Assembly (NCBI GenBank): GCA_033060915.1
Contig: CM065389.1
Coordinates: forward strand, 26,544,001 to 26,608,000
DNA length: 64,000 bases
Direction: 5' to 3'
Origin: Euryodendron excelsum
Taxonomy: Eukaryota; Streptophyta; Magnoliopsida; Ericales; Pentaphylacaceae
Shown: positions 46,211 through 58,039 of the stretch, piece after piece
Position numbering within the stretch: position 1 is the first letter of the stretch
Layout: every line of letters begins with the position of its first letter
Position numbers and translations under genes: made by a program
The notes under the pieces: generated by a model
Database searches by the model: none
What the model was told of the DNA's origin: nothing
Seen by the model: the letters and a program-made list of their open reading frames with translations, nothing else

Positions 46211-49094
46211 CTGTTCCATTGGCAGAATGCCATGTGGCACCTATTGTACTGGCTAAATCTTAAGGGCTAAGCAAAGTTTGATTGATCTCATCAAGATCTA
46301 GGCACATGTAGCATGCGTTATGCCGCCGGGAGTGTTCGTTTAAACTTTGCTTTGATAATTGTGCCAATCAGAAACGTTTCGAGAAAATCGGTTGTATCCA
46401 TAGTGTTCTCCTAGGGTTTGTTGTGAACTTCTAAGTTTTCAAAAGGCCTGACTAGTGTTAGGAAGTGTGAGATATCATCTTGAAAAGTGTGCATAAAATC
46501 ACATTTTTGTGGAGCTCTGTGATACGCTCCGTGGGGGTTCAAAAGTAGCTGTTTGTATACCGCATGATCGAGGCCTTCGGGAAGCAATCTTTCTAATCGG
46601 ACCGTATAGAAGGAAAGTACTCCAAAAATACTTTTAAAAATTTCCTAATTTACACGTTTCTCAAGTCATTTAACGGTGTGTTATAATTAGGGAATTGGAG
46701 AAAAAGCCAATCTTGGCGGTGCGTCTGCGAGACGCTCCAAGGGTTACTGAAAGTAGTAGTTTTTGAGCCATGTGATAAGGAGCTTCAGGAAGCGATCTCT
46801 CCAATTGAGCTGTATTGATGGAAAGACCTTTGAACGAGCTTTTGAGAATTCTCTAGTTTACGTATTTCTTAAGTTGTTTGACAGTGCATTATAACCAAGG
46901 AATCGAGAGAAAAGGCAATCTTGGCAAAGCGTCTGCGAGACGCTCCAGGGGGCTTTCATTGAGTCAGGAGTGTTTAGTGTCATAAGGTTCATCTTAGGTT
47001 AACTAGGGGTGTATGACAAGACCCACCGTTCACTATTCTATGACCGATGCAATTTCGGGGCGCGTTTGGGTTGGCTAGGGGCAAAATGGTCATTTTGACT
47101 GGGCCGGGTTGAAAAGGCCAAGAATGGCTAGAAGTGTTGTGTTAAGCATGCCAAGTCATTCAGGGATGATGCTGGGATATTTTTCTACTGTTTGGTGGGA
47201 TTTGTATTGCGTTGGGGGATTCAGGGGTAAAATGGTCCCTTTGACCGGAGTTAGCAGGAATAGGACTAGAGTTGGACAAAATGGTGGGTTGAGTACACCT
47301 AACTATTTGAGGTCATTTTGAAAATGTGGACTTATTGTCTTGAGGAATTTTGAACTTTCTCAAGACGTGCCTAGAGGCCCAAGAGGCAAGTTTGGTCATT
47401 TTTTACTTAGTCGGGCTAGCAGGCGCTGATGTTGACCTAGGTGTTGGTTCCCTAGACTGCCCGGTCTAGGAAAGCCACCTATGCGGTGTTAGTCCTTGAG
47501 ACCGCTCGATCTCAAAGAGCTACTTGTAGGGTGGTGTTGGTTTCTAAGAATGTCTGGTCTCAAAAAGTTACCTGTGAGGGTGGTGTTAGTCCCTGAGAAC
47601 ACTTGGTCTCGGAGAGCTATCTGTGAGGGTGGTGTTAGTCTCTAAGAATGCCTAGTCTCAAAAAACAACCAAACGATGGACATTCTACATTAGAGGGCTG
47701 GCAAGCACTAGAAGTGAACCGTCTGGAATTTGATAAGGTGTTAGTCCCCGAGATCGTCCGATCTTGGGAAGCTACCAAGATAGCGTTGGTTCTTGAGACC
47801 GCCTAGTTTTAGAAAACTGCCTAGAATGCCTAAGGGCATGATGATCTTTACAACTTTAATTGGACCTTGTGGGTCTGGGAAGCGACTAGGTGACTGGATT
47901 GGAGTTTTGAAAGACCCGTCTTGGGCTCGTATGAGTTGTAATGTTTGAAAACTGGATCTGGATAGGCCTAGTGATCGCCGAGCGGGACAAAATGGGGTGC
48001 TTACATTCTCTCTCTGAGCCTACTTAGGCAATTCTCTATTTTAATCCCCATTTCCTAGAGGAAAGTTTATGAGAGCCATCGTGTAGGGAACTTCTCAAAA
48101 ACCTACTTTAAGATGGTATACCCTTAGAGCACCTTGCTATATGGTGAAGCCTCTAGCCTTGTATGATTTCATGACTCTTCTGCATAAAATTATCTTGTTA
48201 ATGTTTTGTATGCTTGGCTTTGTTTTAATTTTCCTAAAGCTTTCACTATCTCTGTGGCACTTTCAAGCTCTATATTCAAATGTTTTCCTAAAAATGGTCC
48301 TAGAGTTGGTCTCTTAAAGCTTAGGTCAAACCCTCAATTTCTACACCTTAGAAAATTCTCTTTAAGTCCCTTGACTTCATTTTGCAACCCTACATTTCAT
48401 TGTTTTTCAAAATTGCATTAAAATGGCTTTCAAACCCCCTTCTTCTATGTTCATTTTCAAGGGCTTTACTCTCTTTAATTTTGTGGTTGAAATGGTCATT
48501 TGGAACCCTCTCTTTAGTGGTCTCCCCATTATCTTGACTATTTGAACCCTAGTTCATAAGAGTTGGCTCTATTCTCATTAAAATGATTTTCAAAACAATT
48601 CTCTTCAAAAAGAATTTTCAAAATTGCACCCTCTTCATCTTGCATAAAATGATTACCCTAAATCATCATTTTCACATTGATTTATAGAATTTTTGATCTC
48701 TTGAATATTGTGGTGGGAATGGTCCCATGGAGTCCTCTTTGGAGTGTTTTCCTTTAAATCAACCATATGAACCCTTATTCTTTATAGTGGTCTTCAACTT
48801 GTTAAAAGTGGTTTTCCAAAACCACCTTTCTAAAGAAAATTTTTAAAAGGTCATTCTCTTTGATTTTCAAGGCTTCAAAACCATATATTCAATGTTGATT
48901 TTCACAAGTTTTTCTCTTTTGGGTTTGTGGGCAAAATGGTTCCAAAACAACTCTCTTTTGAGTGGTTTCCAAATATCAACCATAAGACCCCAACACTTAC
49001 TTGAGTAGCTTTCATAGAATAGTTTTTAAAGCATACTTTCAAATTTTATGCATAAAACCACCTTTCCAAAACCCCTAGTTCAAAACCACTTTTC

Positions 49095-49440
49095 AAAACA
49101 ACCTTCTAACCCTAGGTTAACTTGACCCTAGTTGTCTAAACCCTCGGTTAACCTAACCTTAGTTAGTTAACCCTAGGTCATTTCAGCCCTAGGTTAACCT
49201 AACCTACGTCTGTTAACCCTAGTTCACCAAAACCCTAGCTTAACCCAACCTAAGTTAGTTAACTCTAGTTCACCTAAACCCTAGGTTAACCTAACCTTAG
49301 TTAGTTAACATTAGGCCACCTTAACCTTAGATTAACCCAACCTTAGTTAGTTAACCTTACGCCACTTTAACCCTTGGTTAACCTAACCCAAGTTAGTTAA
49401 CCTTAAGTCACCCTAACCCTAAGTCAATCTAATCTAGGTT
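49095..49440 (+). repeat. TTAACCCTAG-like repeat tract in the E2 5' LTR
   Basis: About 15 degenerate units of CCTAGGTTAACCTAACCTTA type, with the recurring join TTAGTTAGTTAAC. Confidence 0.65.
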
Positions 49441-50337
49441 AGTAGGCTTCAAGGTTCTAATTCAAAGACCCTTTTTCAAATAATCTTTCAAAAACCATGT
49501 CCACGACACATTTTCAAAGGAATCTTACTCTTTTGAGATTTCAAAATTCATCTCCAAAACCTTTTAAAATATCCCTACATTCTGTCTTCAAAAAGCGTTT
49601 CTAAGAAGTTCTCTTAAACTTGTCTCAGCAAAAATGGCAAGACATTTAACATTTTTCAAAAACTACTTTCAAAATGTTCTCAAAAACTCACAACTTTAAA
49701 GTGTCCTTAACCTTTTATGGTTAGGGATGCAAAGAAAAGGCAATACATTAAATACAACCCTCAAGGTTATCCACATTAGGGTTCCAAATTCCTAAGTATT
49801 TTCAAAAGCTCTTTTCAAAAAGTGACTTTCAATCATCACATTCTTGAAACAACCCTAACCTTTCCATAGTTGAGATTGATTAAGATATTCAAGAAGGGTT
49901 CTATAACCCTAAAGTTTTAAAACCAAAGAGAAGTCTCTAGCCCCCTTTTCAAATTGTGTTTCAAAACTTATAGTCCCAAAGGAGTTTAAATCTTCAATAA
50001 CTAACCTCATCAGAGATGATGAAACATCAAACATACCTTTCAAAGACTACTTTCAAAATCATTTCAAAACAAGTTCATAAGAGCTCTTATGAGTCCAAAT
50101 CTAATTTTAAAGTCGATACTCAAGTTTTCAAAACTTTCAAAACTCTCTTAAGTTATGTTCAAAAAGATTCCAAGATACTTCAAAATCCCATTTCAAGAGC
50201 ACTTCAAAAAACCTTCAAGTTCTATTCAAAAAACACTGCAACATCCGATTTTAAATTAAAATTCTCAAGTTCTCTTTTTCTAAAGACCTCAAAGTGTCTT
50301 TAAAACTTTCTAATGGCCTCAATGTGCCAATTTTCTA

Positions 50338-50418
50338 TCAGGCTCTTGCTCGAACTATGAATGACCCGATTCTTGCCAAATGAGATACGTAGGCAACCTA
50401 AAATGGTGCGGTCATAAC
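50338..50418 (+). other. Conserved LTR island (E2 5' LTR)
   Basis: GGCTCTTGCTCGAACTATGA, ATGACCCGATTCTTG, GAGATACGTAGGCAACC and GTGCGGTCATAAC. Confidence 0.6.
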
Positions 50419-51070
50419 TTTTATTTCTACCCAAGTTTCCTTTCCAAAACTTTCTATCCATTCAAGATTTCCATTCCATCCATCACACTTCCATGTTTTT
50501 CCAACATTTTTTCTCAAAACTTGCATCATACATTGCTCATCTAAAAAATAATGATCAAATCCTATTTTTAAAATTCTAAAGTGGATATTAGGTGGATAAT
50601 ACTAATCGGTTATTTAAATGAGTGAATTAAGGGTGATTAGACATGTAGGTACTAAAAGGGCAGGGTAGGGTGATGACCTTAGGATATCCTCCCTACACGT
50701 AACCAACTCCAGACTATAAATTTCTATTTTCAAAAGACCAAGATGGAGTTATTTTCAAAAGAGCTTAAAACTCTCCAAAGGTTGCCAAACAATCTATTTT
50801 CTTAAAAACTCTCTCTTGAGGAAGTTTTCTAAAACTTTTTTCTAAAACCCTAAGTTTAATCTTCGGATTATACTTAACTTTAGGTGACCTAACTCATCTC
50901 AATCAAATTGGGTGGCAACTCCTATTTTTCTAAAAAAAAGCCCTTAATTCAATCAATTTCAAGTTCAAACCTAGTTATAATTGTCCTTCTAGGAGGATGA
51001 GTTCTAATGACAGAGTTCCATGCTTTTTTCAGAGCCAAAAAGACTTGGTTAAAAACCGAGGCGCGACAGC

Positions 51071-51089
51071 TAGGGACTCCACTGGGGAC
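51071..51089 (+). other. E2 primer-binding site
   Basis: TAGGGACTCCACTGGGGAC, two bases after the LTR end. It is the best-preserved PBS of the three, with one or two changes from TGGCGACTCCACTGGGGAC. Confidence 0.8.
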
Positions 51090-52540
51090 ACTTAGAGAGT
51101 TAGGCCATTATCATGTCTCTTCACCCTTCATTCACCCAGAATCTCTAGTTACTTTATCCAGTTTTATCCACTTTTAAATTTTTTCTAAGTTCCCAAAACG
51201 TTTTTCAAAATCATAATTTTCAAACAACTGTCATCACTTGCATTCATTGCTTACATTCATACTCTTGCATTGACATCCACTTGCATGCTCTTACGTTACT
51301 TTCCATATTTATGCTCTTGCATTAACCATCAGTTTTAGCTTGCACTGAGTTTTTCAAAAAACTACTAACTCCTTGCATTTTCTTTTGTAGGTGAACCTTT
51401 GTTCACATTTCTTTTCATGTCATAATTAACTGCTATGTATGTGATGAATGAACATGATGTGATGTGTATTGTTGGGTGGTCATTTTCTCCATTTTTTAAA
51501 ATTTCACATACATTTGGCGCGCTCAATTACATTTGCATTTTGCATAAATTATCTGGTTACTACCCTTCTAGATAGAAGGAGGAACAGTATATTGACTGTG
51601 GACGGATGCTGTGTTAATTTCTCAACCTACGGTCTCTTGATAGTTCCCCCGCTCAAACAACCAACCAAAAATAGAGTTCACCCTTTTGGGGTTGGATGCT
51701 GGAGGTTTAAAGGTTTGGGAACCGAGCTTTCTAGGAGGCATTAGTAAACCCCCAACCTCTTGCTCATGTAGCACCCAATGCATAGCGAAACCGCTGCCGG
51801 ACTTAAGACACATGCGTCAATTTCAAAACCAAGGAGGAAAGGGCAACTGCTTCACTTTCCCTTACATTCTATTCAATTCATGCAGCTATGCTGCTTGATT
51901 CCTGTCATTATGATATTGGTACATCTTTTCGCATCATAATTGTCCATGCATCCATATTCATTTCAAGACCAGATTTCTCAAAGTAACTCAGGTTGTTGCA
52001 TTTTCATGTATTAAATCACTCCAAGAGAATGGTCTAAAGACCTTCTCGCTCAAATCAGACAAACCAAAACTCTTAAGGGTACCAAGTAACCCAAAAGGGT
52101 CATGGCATACATCAAAGTCATCCCATAAAGAGTGGAACTAATCCCTCTTCGCTCACGGAGATAGGGCTACTAAGAAAACAAAGGGCAGTACAAAATCAAG
52201 GTCTCTCACGGCCTCCATCAAACAAGGTAAATCCGAAGACTCAATAGTAGTTTAGGATTTCAAATGTAAAAATAGCATAGGCAAAAGTCCCAAACTAAAT
52301 GTTTTCCTTCCACTTCAAATGTACTTTCACTTCCATGTACAAAAAAAGAAGAATCAAATGCAATAAAACTATCCTTCCTACTTTCATCGACTAAATGCAT
52401 GAATGTGTGAATGAATGAATGAACATGCTCGCATAGGTACAGTATTGCATACAGGGGCAACCCTCTATCTCGAAAAGCGAGCCAACACATTAGGCTTAGT
52501 CTCCCTCTCAAAATAGGGGCATCCCTAGGGCATGCGTTGC
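51090..52540 (+). other. E2 untranslated leader
   Basis: Collinear with the E1 leader: TTAGGCCATTATCATGTCTC, TTTGTAGGTGAACCTTTGTT (51386-51405), CTTCTAGATAGAAGG (51565-51579), GTTCCCCCGCTCAAACAACC (51642-51661), and GGGGCATCCCTAGGGCATGC (52516-52535) at the place where gag starts in E1. No protein supported. Confidence 0.6.
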
Positions 52541-54485
52541 ATAAAAAATTCCAATCCAAAACCGCTAACTTCTCTTTTTTTTGTTTTTCTTTTTATATTC
52601 TCTTATCTTCTCCCTTATCTTCAAAGGCCAAGAGAGCTAGAGGATGAACCAAGAACGAAAAGGGGGTCTTCTAACCTATCTACTCATTGTCATTATGTTG
52701 CCTATGTATTTAATATTAGGCTACTATATTAATATCCATCCCAGAACAAGAGTTTCAAGAAACTGAAGTTATTGCATTCTCATGCATTTAATCAACTGTA
52801 GAGAGAAAGGGATGATCCAATCTTATGCTAATCAAGCCTACCTAAACCCCTAACGGTTTCTCCAACCCAAAGGATTCATGACATGCATAGAGCAATATAT
52901 CAAGAGAAGCCCAAATCTCTCTTTGTCCATAGAGGCATGATTGCCTAAACAAAGAAGCAACAACCGGCCCATGCCAATGAGGTATTCTATTGCACACTAG
53001 GGCAAATGTATGCAAGGAATGAATCCATAAACTAACATTTACCATTTTTTTAAGGTGTTGCTAAAATTTTGTAAAGGCTTTATAGATAATGCAATTTCAC
53101 TTGAAATGAAAAGAGGCCCTCTTCTCCTCTACTATACAGCTAAATTTAACCCTTTCAAAGCCCACTTGAGTCAGTTGCATTCCCATCATTTAGCCGAACT
53201 AATGATCACCGCCTACACTAGATAAAGGCAAAACCATGAAGCATGATGATCTCCAAGAGCAAGTGCAGCGAACAGTACTCTCTAAGAGAACGTGCAGTGA
53301 AGAAATGGTGATCTCCAATTGAGCATGCGATGAATGAATGGCGATTTCCAAACAAGCACGTAATAAATGAATGATGACCTCCAAGAGGATGCAATATTGG
53401 CGACATCTGTAGGAGCCAACATGAGAGCACGTTTTTCAAAAAAAAAAAATATGAGAAAATTTCCTATAAAAAAAATGACGTTGATTTCCAAACGCAATGA
53501 TAACTTTCAAGAGAAGATAGAGTCGACCAAAATGACAACAGAAGGACAAAAAAAAAAAAAAAAGCAAGCTTCCTGATAAAGAGAAAAGTCCAGAAGAACA
53601 ACAAGGGTAGGAGCCACTAGCCAAAGGTGATCATGGGTCTTCAAGAGCCTAGTAAATATAATAGGTTTTGAGCCTTTATCCTTCCTTTCAAATACCCCAT
53701 GACCTGGCCCACATTACGGTCCAAATTAAAGTTCTCTTAGATCAAGAAAAATTGCTTAGTCTAAATAAGCTTGAATAAATAAACGACAACGTCTAAAAAG
53801 AATGGTAAATACAGGGAAAAAATTCATTTCTTGCAAAAGGTGGTTCTGCTTCATATCCCCGTTGAATTTAAAGATTTGGGCCTATGTATCCCTTCATTTC
53901 TTATAACCTTTAAACTTGGCTTACATTACAGTTCCAAGTAAAGTCTTCTCTGATTGAGAAAGGAAGTTACGAGTTGCTTTGCTAAAGAGCAAAATCGGGT
54001 GTCACTCAAGAGGTCCACTCAGAAAATTTTTCCATTTCAGCAAAAAAGAGAGGGGAAAAATGAGTCAATGGATTGAATATTTGAGAATGGTGCAAGTGCT
54101 ATTACATCTTGACAAGAAAATGGTAGAATTGGAAAGGGGAATCCCAAGAGAAGAACAAAACTTCAAAAGATTGCCTAATTCTGAGACATAACTCTTATAG
54201 CTGAACCCAAACCCTGGGGCATCCCTGGGGCATGCATTAAATTTCATTCCATGTATAAAACCTGTGCACTCATTTCCATACCTGTATCAATCTGCATGAC
54301 ATGCATCCATTTTAATTCATATGCAAACCATATCTGTTTATGCACTCATTAAAAAGTATGACATACATTCAATTCCATTCATGCATAAGTCTGTGCATTC
54401 ATCAAAAAGTATGAAATGCATTCATTTCGATCCCTATGTAAACTTGTACATTTATTTATTCATATTTTTGTATAATCTGTGTATC
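52541..54485 (+). other. E2 internal region, left part, no recognisable gag
   Basis: No domain found. It contains degenerate repeats of about 50 bp on the theme GATGATCTCCAAGAG (53240-53400), A-rich runs (53440, 53550), two copies of the unit of about 200 bp shared with E1 (about 53707 and 53921), and a second GGGGCATCCCTGGGGCATGC module (54216-54235). The frame at 53979-54191 (70 codons, lysine/glutamate-rich) matches nothing I know. Confidence 0.5.
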
Positions 54486-54640
54486 CATCCTGTCGTACCC
54501 AGATTTTTCGCACTCGAGGAATACTCACACAAGCGGAAAAAATGATGTACTCTCTTGTTAGAACTCACCCTTCTAGAAGAATGAGTGCGACTAGGTTTGA
54601 ATTGAAAATAGATTTGAATAAAGGGCTTTTGAAAAATGTT

Positions 54641-54652
54641 TGGAGTCGCCAC
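54641..54652 (-). other. PBS-core copy inside L3
   Basis: GTGGCGACTCCA on the minus strand, about 150 bases before the LTR end; same place and sequence as in S2. Confidence 0.6.
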
Positions 54653-55278
54653 CTAACTTGATTAAGGTGAGTTAGGTCACCTAAAAACTAAGCATAATTC
54701 GAAGACCACACTTAAGGTTTTTGAAAAATGATTTTGAAAACATCTCCTCAAGAGAGGGTTTTTAAGAAAATAGGTTGTTTAGCAACCTTTAGAAAATATT
54801 AAGTCCTTTTTAGAAAAAATAACTCCTTTTTGGTCTTTGAAATCAGTGATCTAGGTTCGGAGGTTGGTTACGTGTAGGAAAGACGCACTAAGCCATCACC
54901 CTACCCCGCCCTTTCGGTACCTACATGTCAATCTACCCTAGATTCACCTATGAGAGTCTTTAACTAACTAATGTTCAATCTTATCCACTTTGAAAAAGAA
55001 TGTTTGAAAAGACATGATGCATGATATGCAAGTGCTAGAAAAGAATATTGAAAAATAGATTTGGAAAGAAATTGATTTGATTTGAAAAGAGATTTGAAGC
55101 GATAGAATTGAAATTGGAAAGTTTTAGAAATTGAAAATAAAGATTTGAAAATAGATTTTTGGAATTGAAAACTTGAAATAGATATGGACTTGGAGATTGA
55201 AGAAGATTGGAAATTGGAAAGAAGTTGTAGAAATAGAAATTTGAAAAATGTTGTGAAATTTGAGATTTGAAAAATGTG

Positions 55279-55355
55279 GTGACCGCACCTATGAAGGTTG
55301 CTTACATATTCTTTTGGAGGAATCAGGTCAGTCGTAGTTCGGACAAGAGTCCGAT
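55279..55355 (-). other. Conserved LTR island (L3)
   Basis: GTGACCGCACCTATGAAGGT, GAATCAGGTCAGTCGTAGTT and CGGACAAGAGTCCGAT on the plus strand. Confidence 0.6.
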
Positions 55356-57688
55356 TGAAAATAGAAGAGCTGATTTGGAAGAAAGAGATTGAATTGGAAA
55401 TTGAATTGGAAGATTGAGATATTGAACTTAGAATAGAAGATTGAAAATTGGAATTTAGAATTTTGAAATTGAAGAGATTGGATTTTGATTTTAAAAAGAT
55501 AAAACTTGGAAGAAAGATTTAGACTTGTTTTGGAAATATGAAGGTTTAGGAAACTTAGACTTAAGAAAGATAGGATTTAGGAAAGACTTGAGGTTTAAGG
55601 AAGGTTTGACTTGAATGTTGGATTTGGAAAGATCTTGGAAGATTTGGAAACTTGGAATTTAGGAAAGATTCGGATTAGGAAAGTTTCGCATTAGGAAAGT
55701 ATCATTTTAGGAAAGTTTTGGAATTAGGAAAGTTTCATTTTTGGAATGTTTAAACTTAGGAAAGTTTTAAAAATTGAAAAGTTTAGAAAATAAGAAAGGT
55801 TTTTGAAATAGGGAGGATTTTGAAAATAAGAAAGTTTTGAAAACAAGAAAGTTTTGAAAATGAGAAAGTTTTAGATTTGGAAATATTTGATGTTTAGGAA
55901 AGTCTAAGATTTAGAAATTTTTTTAGAGTTTGAGTTTTAGAAAACCTTGAGATTAAGAAAGGTTGAGTTTAGAAAAGATTTGAAAACTTGGATTTGGAAA
56001 GTTAAGATTTGAAAAGGGGTAGAATTGGGAAAGGGTTGAATTAGGAAAGATTTGGAAACTCGATGTTTAAGGAAAGATTTAAAAGTTTTAGGAAACTTAT
56101 GGTTTAGGAAGGTAGGAAATTAGGAAAGACATGGAATTAGGAAAGATGTAGATTTTTAGTCTAAAAGGAAAGGTTTGATTTTGTTTCCAAAAACGGAGGA
56201 TTGGATCTAGTTTCCTAAACGGGGAGATTGGATTTGGTTTCCTAAAGGAAAGATGGGATTTGGTTTCCAAAAGGAAAGATTGGATTTGACAAAAATTTGG
56301 AAAGAGGGGTTTTGGAAACCCTAGATTTGGAAAACTATAGTTTTGACATAGAAAATAGGTTTTGGAAACATGTATAGTTTTGATGTAGAAAACAAGAGGT
56401 TTTGGAAACCTAGGTTTTAAGACCAGTTTGAAAACCATGTTTTTGGAAAGAAAATTAGGGTTTCCTAATTGTGAGTTCTAGGGCTTGATTTGGGCTCCAA
56501 GAAAAAGGATTTTTGGAAACGAAGATTTTTAGAAGGGAATCCTAGAGAGGAGTTTCTAGAAGGAAAATTTTGGAAAGAGAGTTTTTGGAAAGATTTTTGG
56601 AGAGAGTTTTTCTAGGAAAGAGACCTAGGGAATGCTTTTGGAAAGTGGACTTTGAAGAGAGCGTTTTGGAAAGGAGTTTGAAAAGAGAAGTTTTGGAAGA
56701 TGGATTTTGGGAGGGAGTTTTTGAAAACAACTTTGGAAAGGAGAGTTTTAGGAAAGTATGTCGAACAAGAGAGTTTTAGGAAGAGATTTGAAAAGAGAGT
56801 TTTTAGAAGGTGTAAAAACATCTCACTTTCCTAAAGCAATTCTAACCATAAGAGGGCTAGAACCACTTTAGGAGCGCGGTTTTGAAAACCACAAGGGTTG
56901 AAAATATAAACCATGAAAGTCACTTTAAATGTAACACTTTCCTAAAGCAATCATAGCCATGGAAAAGCTAGAATCACCCTAGGATTGTGATTTTGAAAAC
57001 AAGTTTTGAAAAAGAGGAATTTGATGCAATTTTGAAAACAAGTTTGAAAACGATTTTTGAAAACGATTTTTCGAAGATGCAAGATCATGATATGCACAAT
57101 GCAATTTTGGGGTTGTGAACATACAAGGTTAAGGCTTCACCACGTAATCAAGGGGGCCGGACCCACGTGGTCTCCGGTTAGCCTAAAGGAAAGCCCCTGA
57201 CATGGTGACCCTTCGATAGTGTAATCCTACACATAGATCGGGAGTCCCCTTATTTCAAGCATGCAAAGAAAGGGGGGGAAAGAGATTGGGGATTAAAATA
57301 GAGAATACCCAAGCAGGCTAGGAGAGAGAAGAGAGAGGGGGAAAGTGCAGAAATTTAAAGAGAAAGCCTACCGTATGTCTTGTTTATTTTGCGCGCCTTG
57401 CTTGTCTTCGGTCTTCGGTCTTCATCTTGATCTTTGTCTTCAATCTTCAAGAGTTGTCTTCAAACTTTAGATTGCAGCTTTTCAAGTCTTCAAAGGAGGA
57501 TTGAAGGCTAGTGTATGAGTGTATGGGGGTGTGTATGAGTGTATAGGAAGCTAGGGTTTAGTGTATGGTGGCTAGGGTTTGGAAAACCTAGGGAAGCTAG
57601 GGTTTAGGGAGTGCACGAGCTCTGTATATCGAAATATATGATTTTTAGATTGAGTTTGCGGACACCTTTCATGTTGGAGGAGGCTCTG

Positions 57689-57809
57689 TGTTTATAGAGG
57701 TTGGACAAACCTAGCGCCTGTTGTAGTGGTGCCAGGGCAAAATTGCTCTTGGCGCCACTAGGAGTGGCGCCAGGACAATTCTTGGCTTGGCGCCACTACT
57801 AATGGCGCC
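57689..57809 (-). promoter_or_regulatory. L3 TATA box and paired palindromes
   Basis: CTATAAACAC on the minus strand (57689-57698). Upstream are two strong inverted repeats: arms GGCGCCACT / AGTGGCGCC (57751-57771, perfect) and GGCGCCACT / AATGGCGCC (57789-57809). A third decayed one lies at 57716-57733. Confidence 0.65.
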
Positions 57810-58039
57810 AGCTAGTTAGGAAAGTTTGTAAGTCGGCAAACAACGTATCTTTGGCTAGATTTGGGCACCTGTACAAGTGACTACCATACAATTTTTAACC
57901 TGGCTTCACAAGGAGTGACTTCAAAAAGTTCGGGAATGATTTTAAGGGACCGGGATCGACCCGGGAGGCCGAAAAAGAGTAGGAACACTTAAACCAGTGT
58001 CCTGGACGTATTTGACTTGAAAAGTGAGGATAGAATGTG

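Larger units (their letters stand above)
43231..48005 (-). mobile_element. L2: solo LTR (family B), minus strand
   Basis: On the minus strand it runs from TGTAAGCACCCC (ending at 48005) to GGGGCGCGACA (43231), 4775 bp. It is flanked by perfect duplications TTCTC (43226-43230 and 48006-48010), and the host E2 LTR reads on across it. It is the clearest complete family B LTR here and served as the reference for that family. No gene is present. Confidence 0.92.
38521..51068 (+). mobile_element. E2 5' LTR (family B) with two nested insertions
   Basis: TGTAAGCACCCCATTTT at 38521 to GCGCGACA at 51068. The LTR text continues cleanly across the 39696-42825 and 43231-48005 insertions. It contains, in order, modules of the AAAATGACCATTTTACCC type, inverted repeats (42831-42900), a TATA-like CCTAGAAATA (42916-42925), the TTAACCCTAG-like tract (49095-49440), the island (50338-50418) and the 3' end. 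Confidence 0.85.
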
